Origin: Gloeophyllum trabeum ATCC 11539
Taxonomy: Eukaryota; Basidiomycota; Agaricomycetes; Gloeophyllales; Gloeophyllaceae
Assembly: GCF_000344685.1 (NCBI RefSeq)
Contig: NW_006920411.1
Span: forward strand, 2,100,740 to 2,164,739
Reading direction: 5' to 3'
DNA length: 64,000 nucleotides
In this document: positions 1 to 11,597 of the stretch, in pieces
Layout: each line of letters opens with the position of its first letter
Numbering within the stretch: position 1 is the first letter of the stretch
The notes under the pieces: model-generated
The model's input: only the letters and a program-made list of their open reading frames with translations
Told to the model about the DNA's origin: nothing
Database searches by the model: none
Program-made: the position numbers and the translations under genes

Positions 1-495
1 AGCCAAATATACCCATATGTAGTAATGCGAGATGGCTTCTTGTGACTGTGTGACTCTGTAGACTGCAGCCCGCCCTCAGGCTGACAAACTGCATGTGCTG
101 TGTAGTCTGTTGTAGACTCGATCTCGTAGCTCATCAAGGTAGATAGCAGGCTCTCCCTCAATAACTGATCGCACGAAGTTCATATCCTGCATGTCCAGAG
201 TACGCGGCCGGCCTCGAGGTCTAGCATTCGGGTTGATGACTGTGCCGTATTCCGTGTAGAGTCGGAGAACTTCAAAGATTGTGCTTATGCTGCATCCCGC
301 AAGCTCAGAAATCACTCGGAGTGTCTTGTTTTGCTCATGGCGCCAGACAATGATACGTTCACGTAGTTGTCGAGTGAGGTGAACCATGGTACCAGCCAGT
401 CGATACTTCAAGTTCGAGACGTCGATGAATGCTATCTGACAGTCACGCAGTCACAAGAAGCCATCTCGCATTACTGCATATGGGTATATTTGGCT
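1..495. mobile_element. Internally deleted Tc1/mariner-type element with long terminal inverted repeats
   Basis: Positions 1-55 are the reverse complement of 441-495 with only two mismatches; both ends begin AGCCAAATATACCC. The interior holds one minus-strand ORF (76-411) that matches only the N-terminal DNA-binding part of a transposase. The element is therefore a non-autonomous deletion derivative. The left end coincides with the window start, so the outermost bases and the target-site duplication cannot be checked. Confidence 0.85.
76..411 (-). pseudogene. Truncated Tc1/mariner-family transposase, N-terminal HTH part only
   Basis: This 111-aa ORF lies inside the inverted-repeat element. 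It has a helix-turn-helix region (about residues 30-60, LRVISELAGCSISTIFEVL), a basic linker RPRGRPRTL, and a second helical region ending in YLDELRDRV. That arrangement is typical of the bipartite DNA-binding domain of fungal Tc1/mariner transposases. The DDE catalytic domain, normally some 200 further residues, is absent: the frame stops where the right inverted repeat begins. It cannot be a functional transposase, but it could act as a DNA-binding fragment if expressed. Confidence 0.75.
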
Positions 496-752
496 CGAAC
501 AAACAATGCTCACGGAAACCCGATTTTCGGTTTCATATGCAAACGACTGTAGGCTTGTTTCTGTCGTCACCCGGGTGCACATACCAGGTCGATGGATTAG
601 ACTCTGGTGCACTCAGATTCATCACAAACGAATAGGCCGAAGCATTCGAGTCTAGAATTCCAACTGCGGTGAGACCAGCTCAGGCGCAAAATAGCACATA
701 CAAACACAGATAAGCGTACAACAGATCAACAATGAGTGCCCGCACTCGTCTC

Positions 753-2229
753 TCATGCATGCAAAGCCTTAAGCCTCTGCACAGCATGCTTGAACAAATG
801 CGAAGGCGAAGTCACCGGCGACTTCACCTGCTGCTTCCCCGCCCCTCTCTCCTGCTGCCGCACGGGCACGACAACCAGCTCACCCATCCCCTCGCCCTCC
901 GGCATATCAGGCACCTCCACCGCCGGATCGTTCGCGTGCGTCTCGGGCGTGATCGGGCCCTCGCTCTCCTCGCCGCTGGATGAAGACGCCTCAGAGTCCG
1001 ACTCTGAGCCGGACACGAACGGCGGGAGTGTCTGCGGCGCAGCGGTATCGCTCGCGATGCGGCCGATGAGCGCGCGAGGCGGGGAGGAGACGGTGTGCCC
1101 GTGGCGAAATGGCCCTTCGCTCACAGGCGGGAGGGTCTCGTCGCTGAAGTCGCTGCTGCTGTCGGTGCTTTGTCCTGGAAGCGTGCTGTCGTCGGGTAGC
1201 GCCCTCGTCGGAGGTCCAGCTAGCTCGGCTATCGGCGGCTTCACCGCATACGACTCGTCGGCGATCCTGACGTGTTCGGACGCCCTGGCGGTGTCGGCTC
1301 TGCTCATCCAGAAGCTGTCCATCTTCAGTACCGCTTCCCTGAGGTCAGGGATGGTTATGCGGGAGTGCGGGTTGAGCGTGAAGATCCGCCGGAGAATCCG
1401 GTTCGTGCCCTTGGATATCGGTAGCATTTCCTGTAGAAAGTCACGGTTGTGGAGGTAGGCGCTGAAGCACTCGTCGTCCGTGGTGGCCCATCGCCAGGGG
1501 TTTCTTCCGGTAATCATGTTGGTGAGGATGATGCCTAGGGACCAGATGTCGCTGTGCCTAGTCGAATAGGCACCCAGATCGAACTCCTTTCCTATGCATT
1601 CTGGAGAGACATTAGACGCATTGGTACGATGATATTATGGCGAATGACGTACCGGGGCTCATGTAATATGAGCTGCCGCATCCAAAGTCGCGACTGACAG
1701 GCTCTTTTGTGGCGAGTCCAAAGTCCGATAAGTAGAGCCGGCTACCGTCTTCTGAACAGAGAATATTTTCAGGCTTGAGGTCGCGATGGAAGATACCTCT
1801 ATCATGACACCATTGAACTGCGTCGAGCAGCTGCAGGAAAGCCTTCTTAAGTAGCGCGTCGTTCCGGTGATAAACGTGTCGTTCAGTGATAGCGCCGAAG
1901 AGATCACCGCCAGGGCAAAGATCCAGAACCAGGTAGACATAGTGCTCTTCTTCGATGACGCCGTGGAGGGTGAGGACGTTCGGATGGTCGGAGGCCACGG
2001 CGTGTAGAGCTAATTCGCGCGCCTGGAAGCGTCTTTGCTTGGGAGGGAGGTCGCGTTGGAGACACTTGACCGCGTATCGTTTGCCTCCGGGGCGCACGGA
2101 AGGTCGTGTGTCGAGGGCACCGTAGACAACGCCGTAGGCACCCGTGCCGATTACTTCCAGAAGTTTGATGCGACCGCCGTCGATGGTCTTGCCGGTAAAG
2201 TCAGGCAGCGAAGCACTTGCGTTGACCAT
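753..2229 (-). CDS. Ran1/Ksp1-like serine/threonine protein kinase
   Basis: Two exons, 2229-1653 and 1600-753, with a 52-nt intron (donor GTACGT, acceptor CAG), giving 474 aa. The kinase domain occupies about residues 20-300. It shows the glycine loop [10 protein letters not shown] (28-37), ATP-anchoring lysine in AVK (K55), catalytic loop HRDLKPEN (148-155), metal-binding DFG (169-171), and an SPEC activation-segment end created exactly by the splice. The C-terminal tail of about 170 residues is Ser/Pro/acidic and looks disordered. The glycine loop and overall layout resemble the fungal Ran1/Pat1-Ksp1 group, which couples nutrient state to growth or differentiation. That subfamily assignment is inference; the kinase call is firm. 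The start is the first Met before the conserved domain. Confidence 0.88.
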
Positions 2230-3113
2230 GGCGAATACTTGATGGGCGATAGGCGAGCTTGAGAGCGGAGAGAGAAGCAGCTGAGGACGAGACTAGCGTT
2301 CCAGACGAGAGACTTGAAGAGAGTACTGTTGACGACGAGCCTGACCTGTGGAGCAGCATGGCTTTATAGAAACTGGCGCGTACCGCGGATGTCGCGGATG
2401 TGTCGGTCGCAGCGGATGTCAGAGGCATCGAGGGCGGGCGATCTGGTCCAGTTTGCGACGAAGTCCACATCCTGGGGTAAAGACAGCATTGTACCAGGCT
2501 CGTCGGCGATAGGGGCGGTGATATTTGGATCGAAACCGAGAGTCTAGACACTGGGCCGCCGTCGGCTTCAGGTTGCTCGCCGTCGTCGCGGATGGCGGGG
2601 GCGGCCCAGCGCGTGCCGTCGGTCCCGCGCCGCCGCGTCGGTGGCGCCCCGCTTTGAAGAGACACAGCCACCTCTTAGCCCGCTGCCATACTAACATGCA
2701 ATAATAATGAACTTGCAACAAATATTGTTGGATTCTAGGAGTGGACGACCTCGCAAGGTTGAGGGGACTGCCACAGGCGGCTGACTGGTAAGGTGATGAG
2801 CGCGAATCGTATATAATCGTTGCCCAGTCCCACCACGGGCAGGCGCATTCTTCCACTCACTCGTTTATACAAACATCCAGCTCTCCCTAGTACAACGAAG
2901 AACGGACATCTGACAGCGCTGCGCTCACAGCGATGGATTCATTCTGGACCGTTCCGACAAAGCTCCGGGGTATCCTGGGCCCATGCCCGTGGACGTTTAC
3001 CCACCGCTGAGCGGACCGGATCGACCGCGATACCCCGTCTTCCCCTCAAATACAGGAGCTGCGATATCTCCTGGACGCCGTACGCTTGTGCATCGCCCTC
3101 AGCTTCATACAAA
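2230..3113. other. Divergent intergenic region between kinase and dehydrogenase
   Basis: About 880 bp separate the start codons of the kinase (-) and the dehydrogenase (+). The ORFs here overlap each other in several frames and show no family features. It presumably holds both promoters. I see no convincing TATA box, repeat or RNA gene. Confidence 0.5.
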
Positions 3114-4619
3114 ATGTCCGACAACCCATCCTTCGTCCTCAAAGCCATCGAAAAGGTCGAGTACGAGCAGAGGCCCATCCCAGAGAGTGCGTCTGCCTTC
3201 ATTAATAACTGCGATCATTGCTGATGCCTTCATCGTCTTAGTTGCCGACAATGAGGTGCTGATTGAGGTCAAGAAGACCGGTCAGTCGATGAATAAGCTT
3301 CGGCAGCACGATCTAACAGTGCTGTCGCTCCAGGTATCTGTGGTTCTGATGTGCACTACTTGGTACATGGCCGCATTGGAGACTTCGTCGTCGAAAACCC
3401 GATGGTCCTCGGCCATGAGTCGGCAGGTGTTATCTCAAAGGGTACGTTTAGTTTCCTGCCGACCAAACAAATGTCTGACTATATCCCGTTTGGTATAACA
3501 GTGGGGAAGGCGGTGAAGAATGTCAAGCCCGGAGACCGCGTCGCAATGGAGCCCGGAACAACCTGCAGAGTATGCGAGTATTGCAAGAGCGGTCGTTACG
3601 AAGTTCGTCGTATGTCTCATTAAGCCGGGATTCACTCTAACGCCTCCCTCCGGCAGCTTTGTGCAGACATGGTATTTGCCGCTACACCTCCATATGACGG
3701 CACCCTCGCGCGTTACTACGTCCTCCCCGCCGACCTTGTATATCCTCTCCCCGACCACCTGACTCTCGAGGACGGCGCAATGGTGAGCATGCGTAGATCT
3801 CCCCAGCAGGAAATCCGCGTATCGACTCTTTCACCCTACAGATGGAGCCACTCTCCGTCGGTGTCCACTCCGTCCGATCCATCGCCGACGTTCGCGCCAA
3901 CCAGACCGTCGCCGTCTTCGGCTGCGGGCCCGTCGGCCTCGTCTGCATGGCCGTCGCAAAAGCGCTCGGTGCCTCGCGCGTCGTCGCCGTCGACATCGTG
4001 CCCGCGCGCCTCGACTTCGCCAAGTCCTACGCCGCGACGGACGCGTTCCAGCCGCCCAAGATGGAGCCCGGCCAGAGCAAGATCCAGTACTCACAGAATT
4101 CGGCCGAGCTGATGAAGAAGCAGCTCGGCCTACCCAAGGGTGTGGATGTCGTTGTGGACGCGAGCGGCGCGGAGGTGTCGATACAGACAGGCATGTTCTT
4201 GGCGAAGATGGGCGGGACGTACGTCCAGGTCGGAATGGGCACTCCGGAAGTCCAGTTACCCATCACCACGATGTTGACGAAGGAGCTGGTATTTAAGGGC
4301 TCTTTCCGCTACGGAGTACGTAGCTTCCTATATTCAGAATCTGACAGACGCTAACCGGTATCTCTAGCCCGGCGACTATCAATTCGCTATTGACTTGGTT
4401 GCTGCGGGCAAGATTGACCTCAAGCCACTCATCACGCACAGGTGCGTTCTGGTTTTGCGTCCCATTCTGTTCGAAGGTACTGACTGGATTCTGTTAAGAT
4501 TTGCGTTTACGGACGCGGTCAAGGCGTTCAATGCGACGCGCCAGGGCAAGGGCGACGACGGCAAGGGTGTCATTAAAGCCATTATCTCCGGGCCTGACGT
4601 CCCAGTAGGGCCTCTGTAA
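3114..4619 (+). CDS. NAD-dependent xylitol/sorbitol dehydrogenase, zinc-containing MDR family
   Basis: Eight exons: 3114-3186, 3242-3280, 3334-3441, 3502-3602, 3657-3782, 3842-4315, 4368-4441, 4499-4619; 371 aa, the usual family length. It oxidises polyols (xylitol to D-xylulose, or sorbitol to fructose) in cytosolic pentose/polyol catabolism. Catalytic zinc ligands are visible as C40 in GICGSDVHY and H65-E66 in GHE. The structural zinc is held by C95, C98, C101 and C109. The Rossmann motif GCGPVG near residue 180 is followed by VAVDI, whose aspartate favours NAD+ over NADP+. The hand-built splicing restores each motif across intron borders. Xylitol versus sorbitol preference cannot be read from sequence. 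Confidence 0.92.
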
Positions 4620-4854
4620 ATGAGTCTTCCTTCTGTGTAGGATAGTGTAGCATACGCCGACAAATGAAATCCAAAATCCACTGCGCGCCAGGAGTTCTCC
4701 AGATACTTGTAGTGCGTGACGCGACGCGCTGAATTAGACGCGTACTGTATCACTTGACTGCCGTAAGCTCTCTCCTTTGCTCAGCCGTCCTGAATACTCC
4801 TTATACGCGTTCCCAGCACAGCTGATCCGCCTTGCAATCCATACATCAGACAGC

Positions 4855-6298
4855 ATGCCCTTCCGCGCCCGCAACCTCTTTTACCTGAGGATATCCACCA
4901 CCGACGTCTTGCCTTTGTATGTAAGTCTGGTAAATAGTATGCAGGCCGTTTTGTCTGACGTGCCAATCCCGAAGCTCTATCTGGACGAGCGACACATCGA
5001 TTGGATGTCTGATGGCGTCCTCCAGCATGTCCTGGCAGACCTGAGACCTCTGTACGCCCCTACCCTCGCCAGGCGAGGTTGTACTCTGATGCATTCGCAG
5101 AATTATACCCAAGATGAAAGCTGAGTCGCATATGACGGAAGGTAGTGGCAAGAGGGGGACTGTGGACGTCCATAGAGGGGGTACGTCAAAGCGGTTCGGT
5201 CTATGTTGCCGTATTCCGATTCACCGTCCTGGTCGGCAGACTTCTACCAGTTTGCTTACTTCTTCCGCGGGGCGGAGTCTCATTCCGTCATTCTCAAGGC
5301 AAGTCACTCGTCATGTTGCATTATATTTACCGAAATCTGAGATTTTGCAGACGAGGAACTTCACGATCGCACCCATTCCCCCCAAAGGCCAGATGCTACC
5401 ACCCCCTCCGCCAGATGTGCCACAATCAAGAGGTGGAAAGAGAAAGAAGGCCAAGGGTTCCTCCGGACAGAAGAAACCAAAAGGTAAGGCCCGCGCCAAA
5501 ACACGAGATATCGACGAGGAAGGACTCCGAGATTTTGAAAGCGAAGACGAAGACATTGATGACGACTACGCGGAGTACATTCCGCGTGCCCGGTCGAGAA
5601 GGTCAAGTAGGAAACCGGCGAGAAAGGACCGTGACCATATTGATGTGGACGACGATGTCGCACCGGATGACACGGAAGACGTTGAGATGGCCCAGCCCAC
5701 CCAAGAAGGCATAGTCAAAGAGGAGGCTGAAGATGCTCTACTTGCCACTCCAACTCCCGAGACTCTAGCTGCGCAGGAATCGATAACCACAACTTCGTCC
5801 CGAACCATTCGTCGAGTGGTAATCAACATAGACGAGGACGAAGAGAAGAAACCAAAACCAGTGCTTCAGCTCAAGTACAAAGGCTTCAGTATCTCCGATC
5901 GCTGCCTCTGCGTCGTCGTAGAGCCCTGGCCTCCTATTCGTTCAGCTAGTCGCGCCCCTTCTGTCGCACCCCTGCAGTCTACGGGATTGAGACGACCGAG
6001 CATCGCTCCTCCAGACTTCGTACCCAGCACGGGCTTACGGGAGCGCACGCCGTTGTTCCTCCCCGATGACGAGCGGCAAGAGACACCAGCCCCGTTCAAT
6101 CAGCGTATATTGCTTCCAGTCCCTGGTTTCAACGACCCCCCTCAGACTATAGACCTGGACGAGAACGATGAGAGCGACATGATGGCATTCACTCAGGTCC
6201 TCAATTCGGCTGGTGGCTTGCGAGGCACTGAAGCAGATGACGACGATATGGATGGCGCTGTTCTATTCGGCGATGCTGACGAAACAAGAGAATTATGA
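4855..6298 (+). CDS. Conserved hypothetical protein, acidic/basic nuclear-type
   Basis: Five exons: 4855-4920, 4975-5051, 5101-5180, 5240-5298, 5351-6298; 409 aa. The fourth intron has a GC donor (AAG|GCAAGT) and a CAG acceptor. I do not recognise the family. The N-terminal part (about 1-95) is ordered and includes LYLDERHIDWMSDG and DFYQFAYFFRG. Residues 110-260 alternate Lys/Arg-rich stretches (GKRKKAKG, RARSRRSSRK) with Asp/Glu runs. Near residue 270 lies a compact conserved-looking segment, KYKGFSISDR, followed by a Trp-Pro motif. The tail is acidic. Charge pattern and possible NLSs suggest a nuclear, perhaps chromatin-linked, protein; this is inference only. The start is the first Met that allows splicing into the conserved N-terminal segment. 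Confidence 0.7.
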
Positions 6299-6373
6299 TT
6301 CCTGGATAGTACAGTCTATAGATGCTGTAATATACGGAAGTCACATAACGTAGTACTTTTATCCATTAAGGGA

Positions 6374-8936
6374 TCATGCTCGACCTATCTCCTTCAGGAT
6401 CTCCAACCTTCGCAGCTCGGACACCTCGCGGAAGCCAGCGTTGGCCATCTCGAACAGTCCGTGCCCGCCAGACAAAGCTCGTAACCTACTGGAATAGTCA
6501 AGCATCCGGCTCAATGGCGCCAATGCATAGATGGACCGTTTCAGCCGCGCAGGGGATCCCTCAGATTGCGTAAACGACGAAGACGAAGGGGAAAGCCATT
6601 CGGGAGGCGTGTAGATGCCGTCGTCTGGGTAAGGATCCAACTCATCTTCCCCAGCTGATAGTGCCGTAGCGTCAGCGCCGAGGTCTTGGATCTCGCCACC
6701 GTTTTCCGTTAGATCCTTTACAATCTTCCCCAGACTGTCTTCGTTTACCGTGACCTTGACACGGATGTAAGGTTCCAGGATAGGCCCCGGACCAAATCCG
6801 CGGATGTGATTTCGTAGAATGAACGCGCTTGCCCCCGCTAATGTGCTCGCCGGTGCCTCCTCAGGATAACGATAGTTGGTAATTTGGATATGCAAGTGTG
6901 ATAGTGGCAAGGACGTATGAGGTGAATTGGACAGAGCATCGGATACACCCCTCGCTATGCATGCCATAGGATCATCTTGCCTTGCCGCTGATTGTGGAGG
7001 AGGTAGGGATTTGCCGTTCTTGCCTAGGACCACATTGTCATCCCAGAGAGGATCACCGTTTTCGGAGGACTCGAGCTTTCTGATCTTGAACGACACAATG
7101 ATTTTGACCGGCCTACCGCCTATTTCCGTCGGCCACGAGTCCGCGTTCTCTTCCTGGATTCCAGGCCCGAGCCCCTCTCTGTAGCTGACGCGACGCTTGC
7201 CGGCCTCAAAACTAACATTCCATTCATCCCGCAGACGGCCTTCGATAATCTCAAGATGCAGAGCCCCGAGTCCATGCACCAAGAGCTGCCCTTCTTGGGT
7301 CTCCACGCGCACAGAAGGGTCAGTTCGAGAGAGTGCATGAAGCGCTTCTTGCACTGGCTCTAGGTCTGCATGAGATTGTGGAATGATGGAGGCAGACATT
7401 ACCGCCTGCGGAGGTGTGATGTCGCGAGAGACGGCTGTTTCCAACTCCTTTGACATAGGGTACACGAGAGTATCTCCCGTGCGTGTATACTTCAATCCAA
7501 GAACAACCCCAACGGCTCCGAACGGGAGCTCATCGACTTCTTCTGCCTCAGACGCGTATAGTAGAAGAAGCTTTGACACCTTTTCCTTTTGATTTCGGGT
7601 TACGTTGAAGATGGCACTCTGCCGTCTGAGCGTCCCTACACAAGAGTTCAGACCCACCAGCGAACTAGCTGCATCCACTTACCAGAGTATACACGTACGA
7701 ACGTCATCCAGCCCTTCCTTTTGTCCCAGCCTACTTTCCACGCGAGCAACCGGACCGGAGACTTCGGCGACTGCTTGTCGTGTGGCACATCCACAGGACT
7801 AGCCAATAGCTCTCCTACGTAGTCCAGGAGAATATCTGTCCCAATTCCCTTGATGGCAGACCCGCAGAAAACAGGAAGGATCTCCTTTCGCAGTGTCATT
7901 GCGCGAACCTCAGGTAGGATACCGGTTGCATCGACGGTAAGATATGCGGAAGGGGAGGATGGCAGACTAAGCAGGGACTCCATGAGTTGCTCTGAGAACA
8001 TCGAGAGGCTTTCCAGCAGCTCAGTGCGTGCAGCCACGAGATGGGCCAGCAAAGGATGCGACGCAGGCAAGATGCCACAGCCGGCGAGTTCATAGGCTTC
8101 CCTTGGTAAAGGAGTTCGAACAGATTCCCGCTCATCATTCCACTTCCAGACTTCCCATTTCACGAGATCGACAAGGCCCTCTATTCCGGGTTCAGCGGTC
8201 TTGTAGTTGCTGGGGTCAAAAGAAGCTATCGGGAGCGTAAAGGCTATAGGCTTCGGATGCAGACGATGCGACAGCAGGGACCGTATCGAGTTTCGAAAAG
8301 ATGCACCAGGTCGGTCAAGCTTATTGAGGAAGACGACGCGGCTCGGAACGTCGTACCTAGGGGGCGAATTGAGCAACCACTGTAAAGATAACCGTCATGG
8401 CATCTCTCACCTACGATGCTGCTTACCTATCCAGCTGTCTCCATACTCCCTTCGTCTGTGCCTCGACACCTTCCACGGAATCGATTAACACTACCGCACC
8501 GTCCACCACTCGGCTTGCACTTTCTACTTCCATACCAAAGTCGGCATGGCCAGGCGTATCAATCAAATTAAAGGTCCAGTCCCTCCATTTAACGGGAATG
8601 CTAGCGGACTGTATTGTTATCCCCCGCTCGCGTTCTGCTGGTAGGAAGTCGGTGGTTGTGCTGCCAGTGTCCACTGAGCCTGCTGACGAAAGGTAGGAAG
8701 ACTTCAGAAGGATAGATTCAGTCAAGGTGGTCTTCCCAGAATCTGTATTAAGCGTATCAGGTATAACCACAGATGAGGCATGAATGGTACTCACCTATAT
8801 GGGCAACAACTGCCATATTCCGGAACTTGGAAGGATCGTGATCAGCCGTCGTCGCATATCCACGTTGAACGAGGATCGTCGTCCGCTTGCTGTAGGTTGC
8901 ATAATGTCGGATAGTCTGTCGGAGGCTAGCGAGCAT
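6374..8936 (-). CDS. MEF2: Mitochondrial elongation factor G2 / ribosome-releasing factor 2 (GFM2/MEF2 type)
   Basis: Four exons: 8936-8795, 8742-8427, 8356-7683, 7635-6374; 797 aa. This translational GTPase acts with ribosome recycling factor to split mitochondrial ribosomes after termination. GTPase motifs are G1 AHIDSGKTT (formed by splicing), G2 [10 protein letters not shown]3 DTPGH, G4 NKLD and G5 CGSAIKG. Domains II-V follow, including the EF-G domain IV/V region that ends in [18 protein letters not shown] sequence. The N-terminus is Arg/Ser/Thr-rich with almost no acid ([18 protein letters not shown]), as expected of a mitochondrial presequence. It is assigned to EF-G2 rather than EF-G1 by overall resemblance, with moderate certainty on the paralogue. 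It shares a 192-bp divergent promoter with the next gene. Confidence 0.9.
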
Positions 8937-9128
8937 GACCCGGCCTGACAAGAGGTGCAAGACTCCGAAGCAAACTGGTCTCGGAGGCTCGGGACTCGGA
9001 GCGCACTGAAGGCAAACTGGGAACGAAAGTGGCTGTGGCGTACGGTACCACTGCACTATAACAATGTCCGACAATTCTGCTATTGTTTCACTCCCGCCGC
9101 GCTGGCCAGTGCCCTCGTCTACTCCTCC

Positions 9129-10153
9129 ATGGAACCGTCTTCTAGTCCTGAGGTAGTCGATACTTTCGAGGTAAAGTTGAGACAACGCCAGACGATGCCC
9201 AAGTCACATGCGCTGGACACGATACCTGCAAATCCTGCCCATCAGCCACACGGCAATATTCCGAATACACCTCTTGCAATATCCACTATATCCTTCATTC
9301 TAGGCGGTATATTCTCGCTGGGCTTATTGACTTTCCTCGTCGGAGGTTTTGAGGCTTTCTGGTGGGCAACGTATCAATTGGGTTTCTTTGTGGCAGCATG
9401 GGCCGCCTTCCATTGGGGCGAATTCGCTGTTACGGCAGGTTGGAATAAGGACAAGTGTAGTGTCGATTGTGAGTCTCATTTTGCTCAGTAGATGAACGTT
9501 CATTTCATGACCACATTGCTGTTCAGCATTCCTGCTTGATAACGGTGCCATGTACCATGTTGCCAATGGTGTGGCTGTTCTCGAATATCTCGTCACTCTG
9601 TACTTGAAGCCTTCGCTAAAGAGCTACCCATCAATCAGCGCACTTGGTTAGTTTTTTTCCTCATTGTACACGCAAAATACGTTAACCAATACGCCTTAGG
9701 CATCCTCATGGTCATCGTTGGGCAAACATTGCGTTCGACTGCTATGATTCACGCATCCACGAACTTCTCCCATTCTGTCGCTTTTCAAAGGCTAGAGACG
9801 CATCAGCTTGTCACTGACGGTGTCTATCGGTATAGCCAGTCCCACTCGTTTGGTGGTTGTGTACTTACTCGATATTGTAGATGGTTCAGACATCCATCCT
9901 ATGCAGGCTTCTTCTACTGGGCATTAGGCACGCAGCTTTTGTTACTCAATCCCGTCAGCTTTACTGGATTCGCCGTTGTGCTGTGGAGATTCTTTTATTA
10001 TAGGACAAGGGGTACGTCGTCCACATTCGCATTCACCGTCTTCCTACGTCTGATCCACTAGCAGCGGAAGAAAGAGCTCTAGTCAAATTCTTTGGAGATG
10101 CCTACGTGGAATATCGAAAGCGAGTCGGCACACGGATACCCTTTATACCATAG
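9129..10153 (+). CDS. STE14: Protein-S-isoprenylcysteine O-methyltransferase (Ste14/ICMT)
   Basis: Five exons: 9129-9468, 9527-9646, 9700-9829, 9881-10011, 10062-10153; 270 aa. It methylates the carboxyl group of prenylated C-terminal cysteine on Ras-like GTPases and lipopeptide pheromones, in the ER membrane, using S-adenosylmethionine. Several hydrophobic segments are visible (about residues 55-90 and 195-230). The ICMT signature runs through GVYRWFRHPSYAGFFYW, and the family's C-terminal segment EERALVKFFGDAYVEY precedes RVGTRIPFI at the end. The start at 9129 is the first in-frame Met; a second Met at 9195 is an alternative that would remove 22 residues. Confidence 0.93.
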
Positions 10154-10356
10154 GACCGGAATCATCTTTACCTGTAGATCCGTGCTTGACGAATATTCAC
10201 AAAACGTATGAGAGAATGCGATCCGCCCATAGGCGGTGAAACATAGCATATGCCGGCATAATAGCATAGGTAATGAGGTAGAGATACACGACATGCCAGT
10301 TTTGCCTCGACGAAGGACGTCACCCCAAAGCAAAGAACGAAACCCCGTAAGTGGGT

Positions 10357-11097
10357 TTACTCCGTGATAACCGTGCCCTTCTCCGACACGTAGATACCGT
10401 CCAAGAATTTACGGATATCCTTGTTCCGCACACGGCAGACGCCCTGTATCGAAGCAGCTGCGATTCCTGTTAGTATTCAAGAACAGCACAAGATGCGAGC
10501 GAAAGTACACACCAGATTGTGAGACATTCTGTACGTCGTTGCCCTCAAGAATCAGCTCGTCTTTCTGAGTCTTTGACTCAGAGATCGTGACACCGTCCAA
10601 CATGGCCACACTCCGTACTAACTGTCGATATAACATGATTTGAGATGAAGTGTTCAGCATATCATGGCAAACTACGAACCTTCTCCCCCAAGAAGTTACG
10701 GATCTCCAATGCCCGTCCGTTCTCCTGGATAATGCAGTTGATGGGGAAGTGAGCATATACAGCACGCATCTTGTACCGGAAGCCCTGCAAGTCAAATGTT
10801 ACAAGCGGGACTAGGCAAAGTAACATGCATACGGACCTTCGTGACACCGATGACCATGTTCTCAATCAAACTACGGATCGTCCGTAAGCATGCAACGTGC
10901 TTGCGTCCTCCCTGCCAGACGGACAGCAAGACCTTGTTGGACTTGGCGGACTTCTGGAGATTGATGTCCATGTTTATGTGGCGGACATTCTTCTTCAGCT
11001 CTCCACGGGGACCAGTGACGGTGATGATGCGGGACTTGATGTCGACAGTGACACCTTCAGGAATTTCGAGCTCTTCGGTCTTGAGGACGTCCCGCAT
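10357..11097 (-). CDS. RPL9: 60S ribosomal protein L9 (uL6)
   Basis: Four exons: 11097-10837, 10784-10680, 10621-10513, 10457-10357; 191 aa, the standard length. It belongs to the cytosolic large ribosomal subunit. Diagnostic stretches include [18 protein letters not shown] near the N-terminus, [25 protein letters not shown], and the nearly invariant [18 protein letters not shown] at the C-terminus. The splices fall between conserved blocks and keep frame. Its 3' end faces Ste14 across about 200 bp, and its 5' end faces Pcf11 across 500 bp. Confidence 0.97.
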
Positions 11098-11597
11098 CTG
11101 GTTGGGCAGACATCAGTACACCGTACATCCATAACTTCGGCGACCAATCCAACCCCAACCACGCCAATTCAACCACTCAAACCACTTCCAGCGGCCCAGT
11201 ACCATCGTACGCCGGCACCAGGATGTTCAACGAGGAGGATACAGGCAGTACTCACCGTGGAATGGTATGTTTTCTTGAGGCTGGAGGTTACGTCGGGCCC
11301 GGTGCCGCCTAGTCCGTGTGGCTCGCAAAGCGGAGTTCGAATCGGGTGTATTGTCGTCACGCGTGTCCGTCACACTGTCGTTCACTCTTGACTATCAACC
11401 ACCATCACCCCCGAGTTCGAGCAGTTTTCGGTGCCAGCCATTAGAGACGGTTTAAGCGGAATAAATTCTGCGATTGCCCTACACTTTGCTTCACTTGGCC
11501 GTCTTCCGAGGACATTTAGCGTGTCTACCTAGATTTTGCCTCTTTGCCGGTGAGGTCGCATCGACGACAGCGCATCTGTATTGGTGGACTCCAGCGT
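11098..11597. other. Divergent promoter region of RPL9 and PCF11
   Basis: Five hundred bases between two start codons. The sequence near 11350 contains GTTCGAATCGG, which resembles a tRNA T-arm, but no cloverleaf can be built around it. Nothing else is recognisable. Confidence 0.5.

Noticed and set aside
736..1458. 240-aa plus-strand frame over the kinase C-terminal exon
   Set aside because: It is antisense to a continuous kinase coding exon in a GC-rich Ser/Pro tail and has no domain features.
11325..11360. tRNA-like T-arm (GTTCGAATCGG)
   Set aside because: No cloverleaf partner sequences upstream; likely coincidence.
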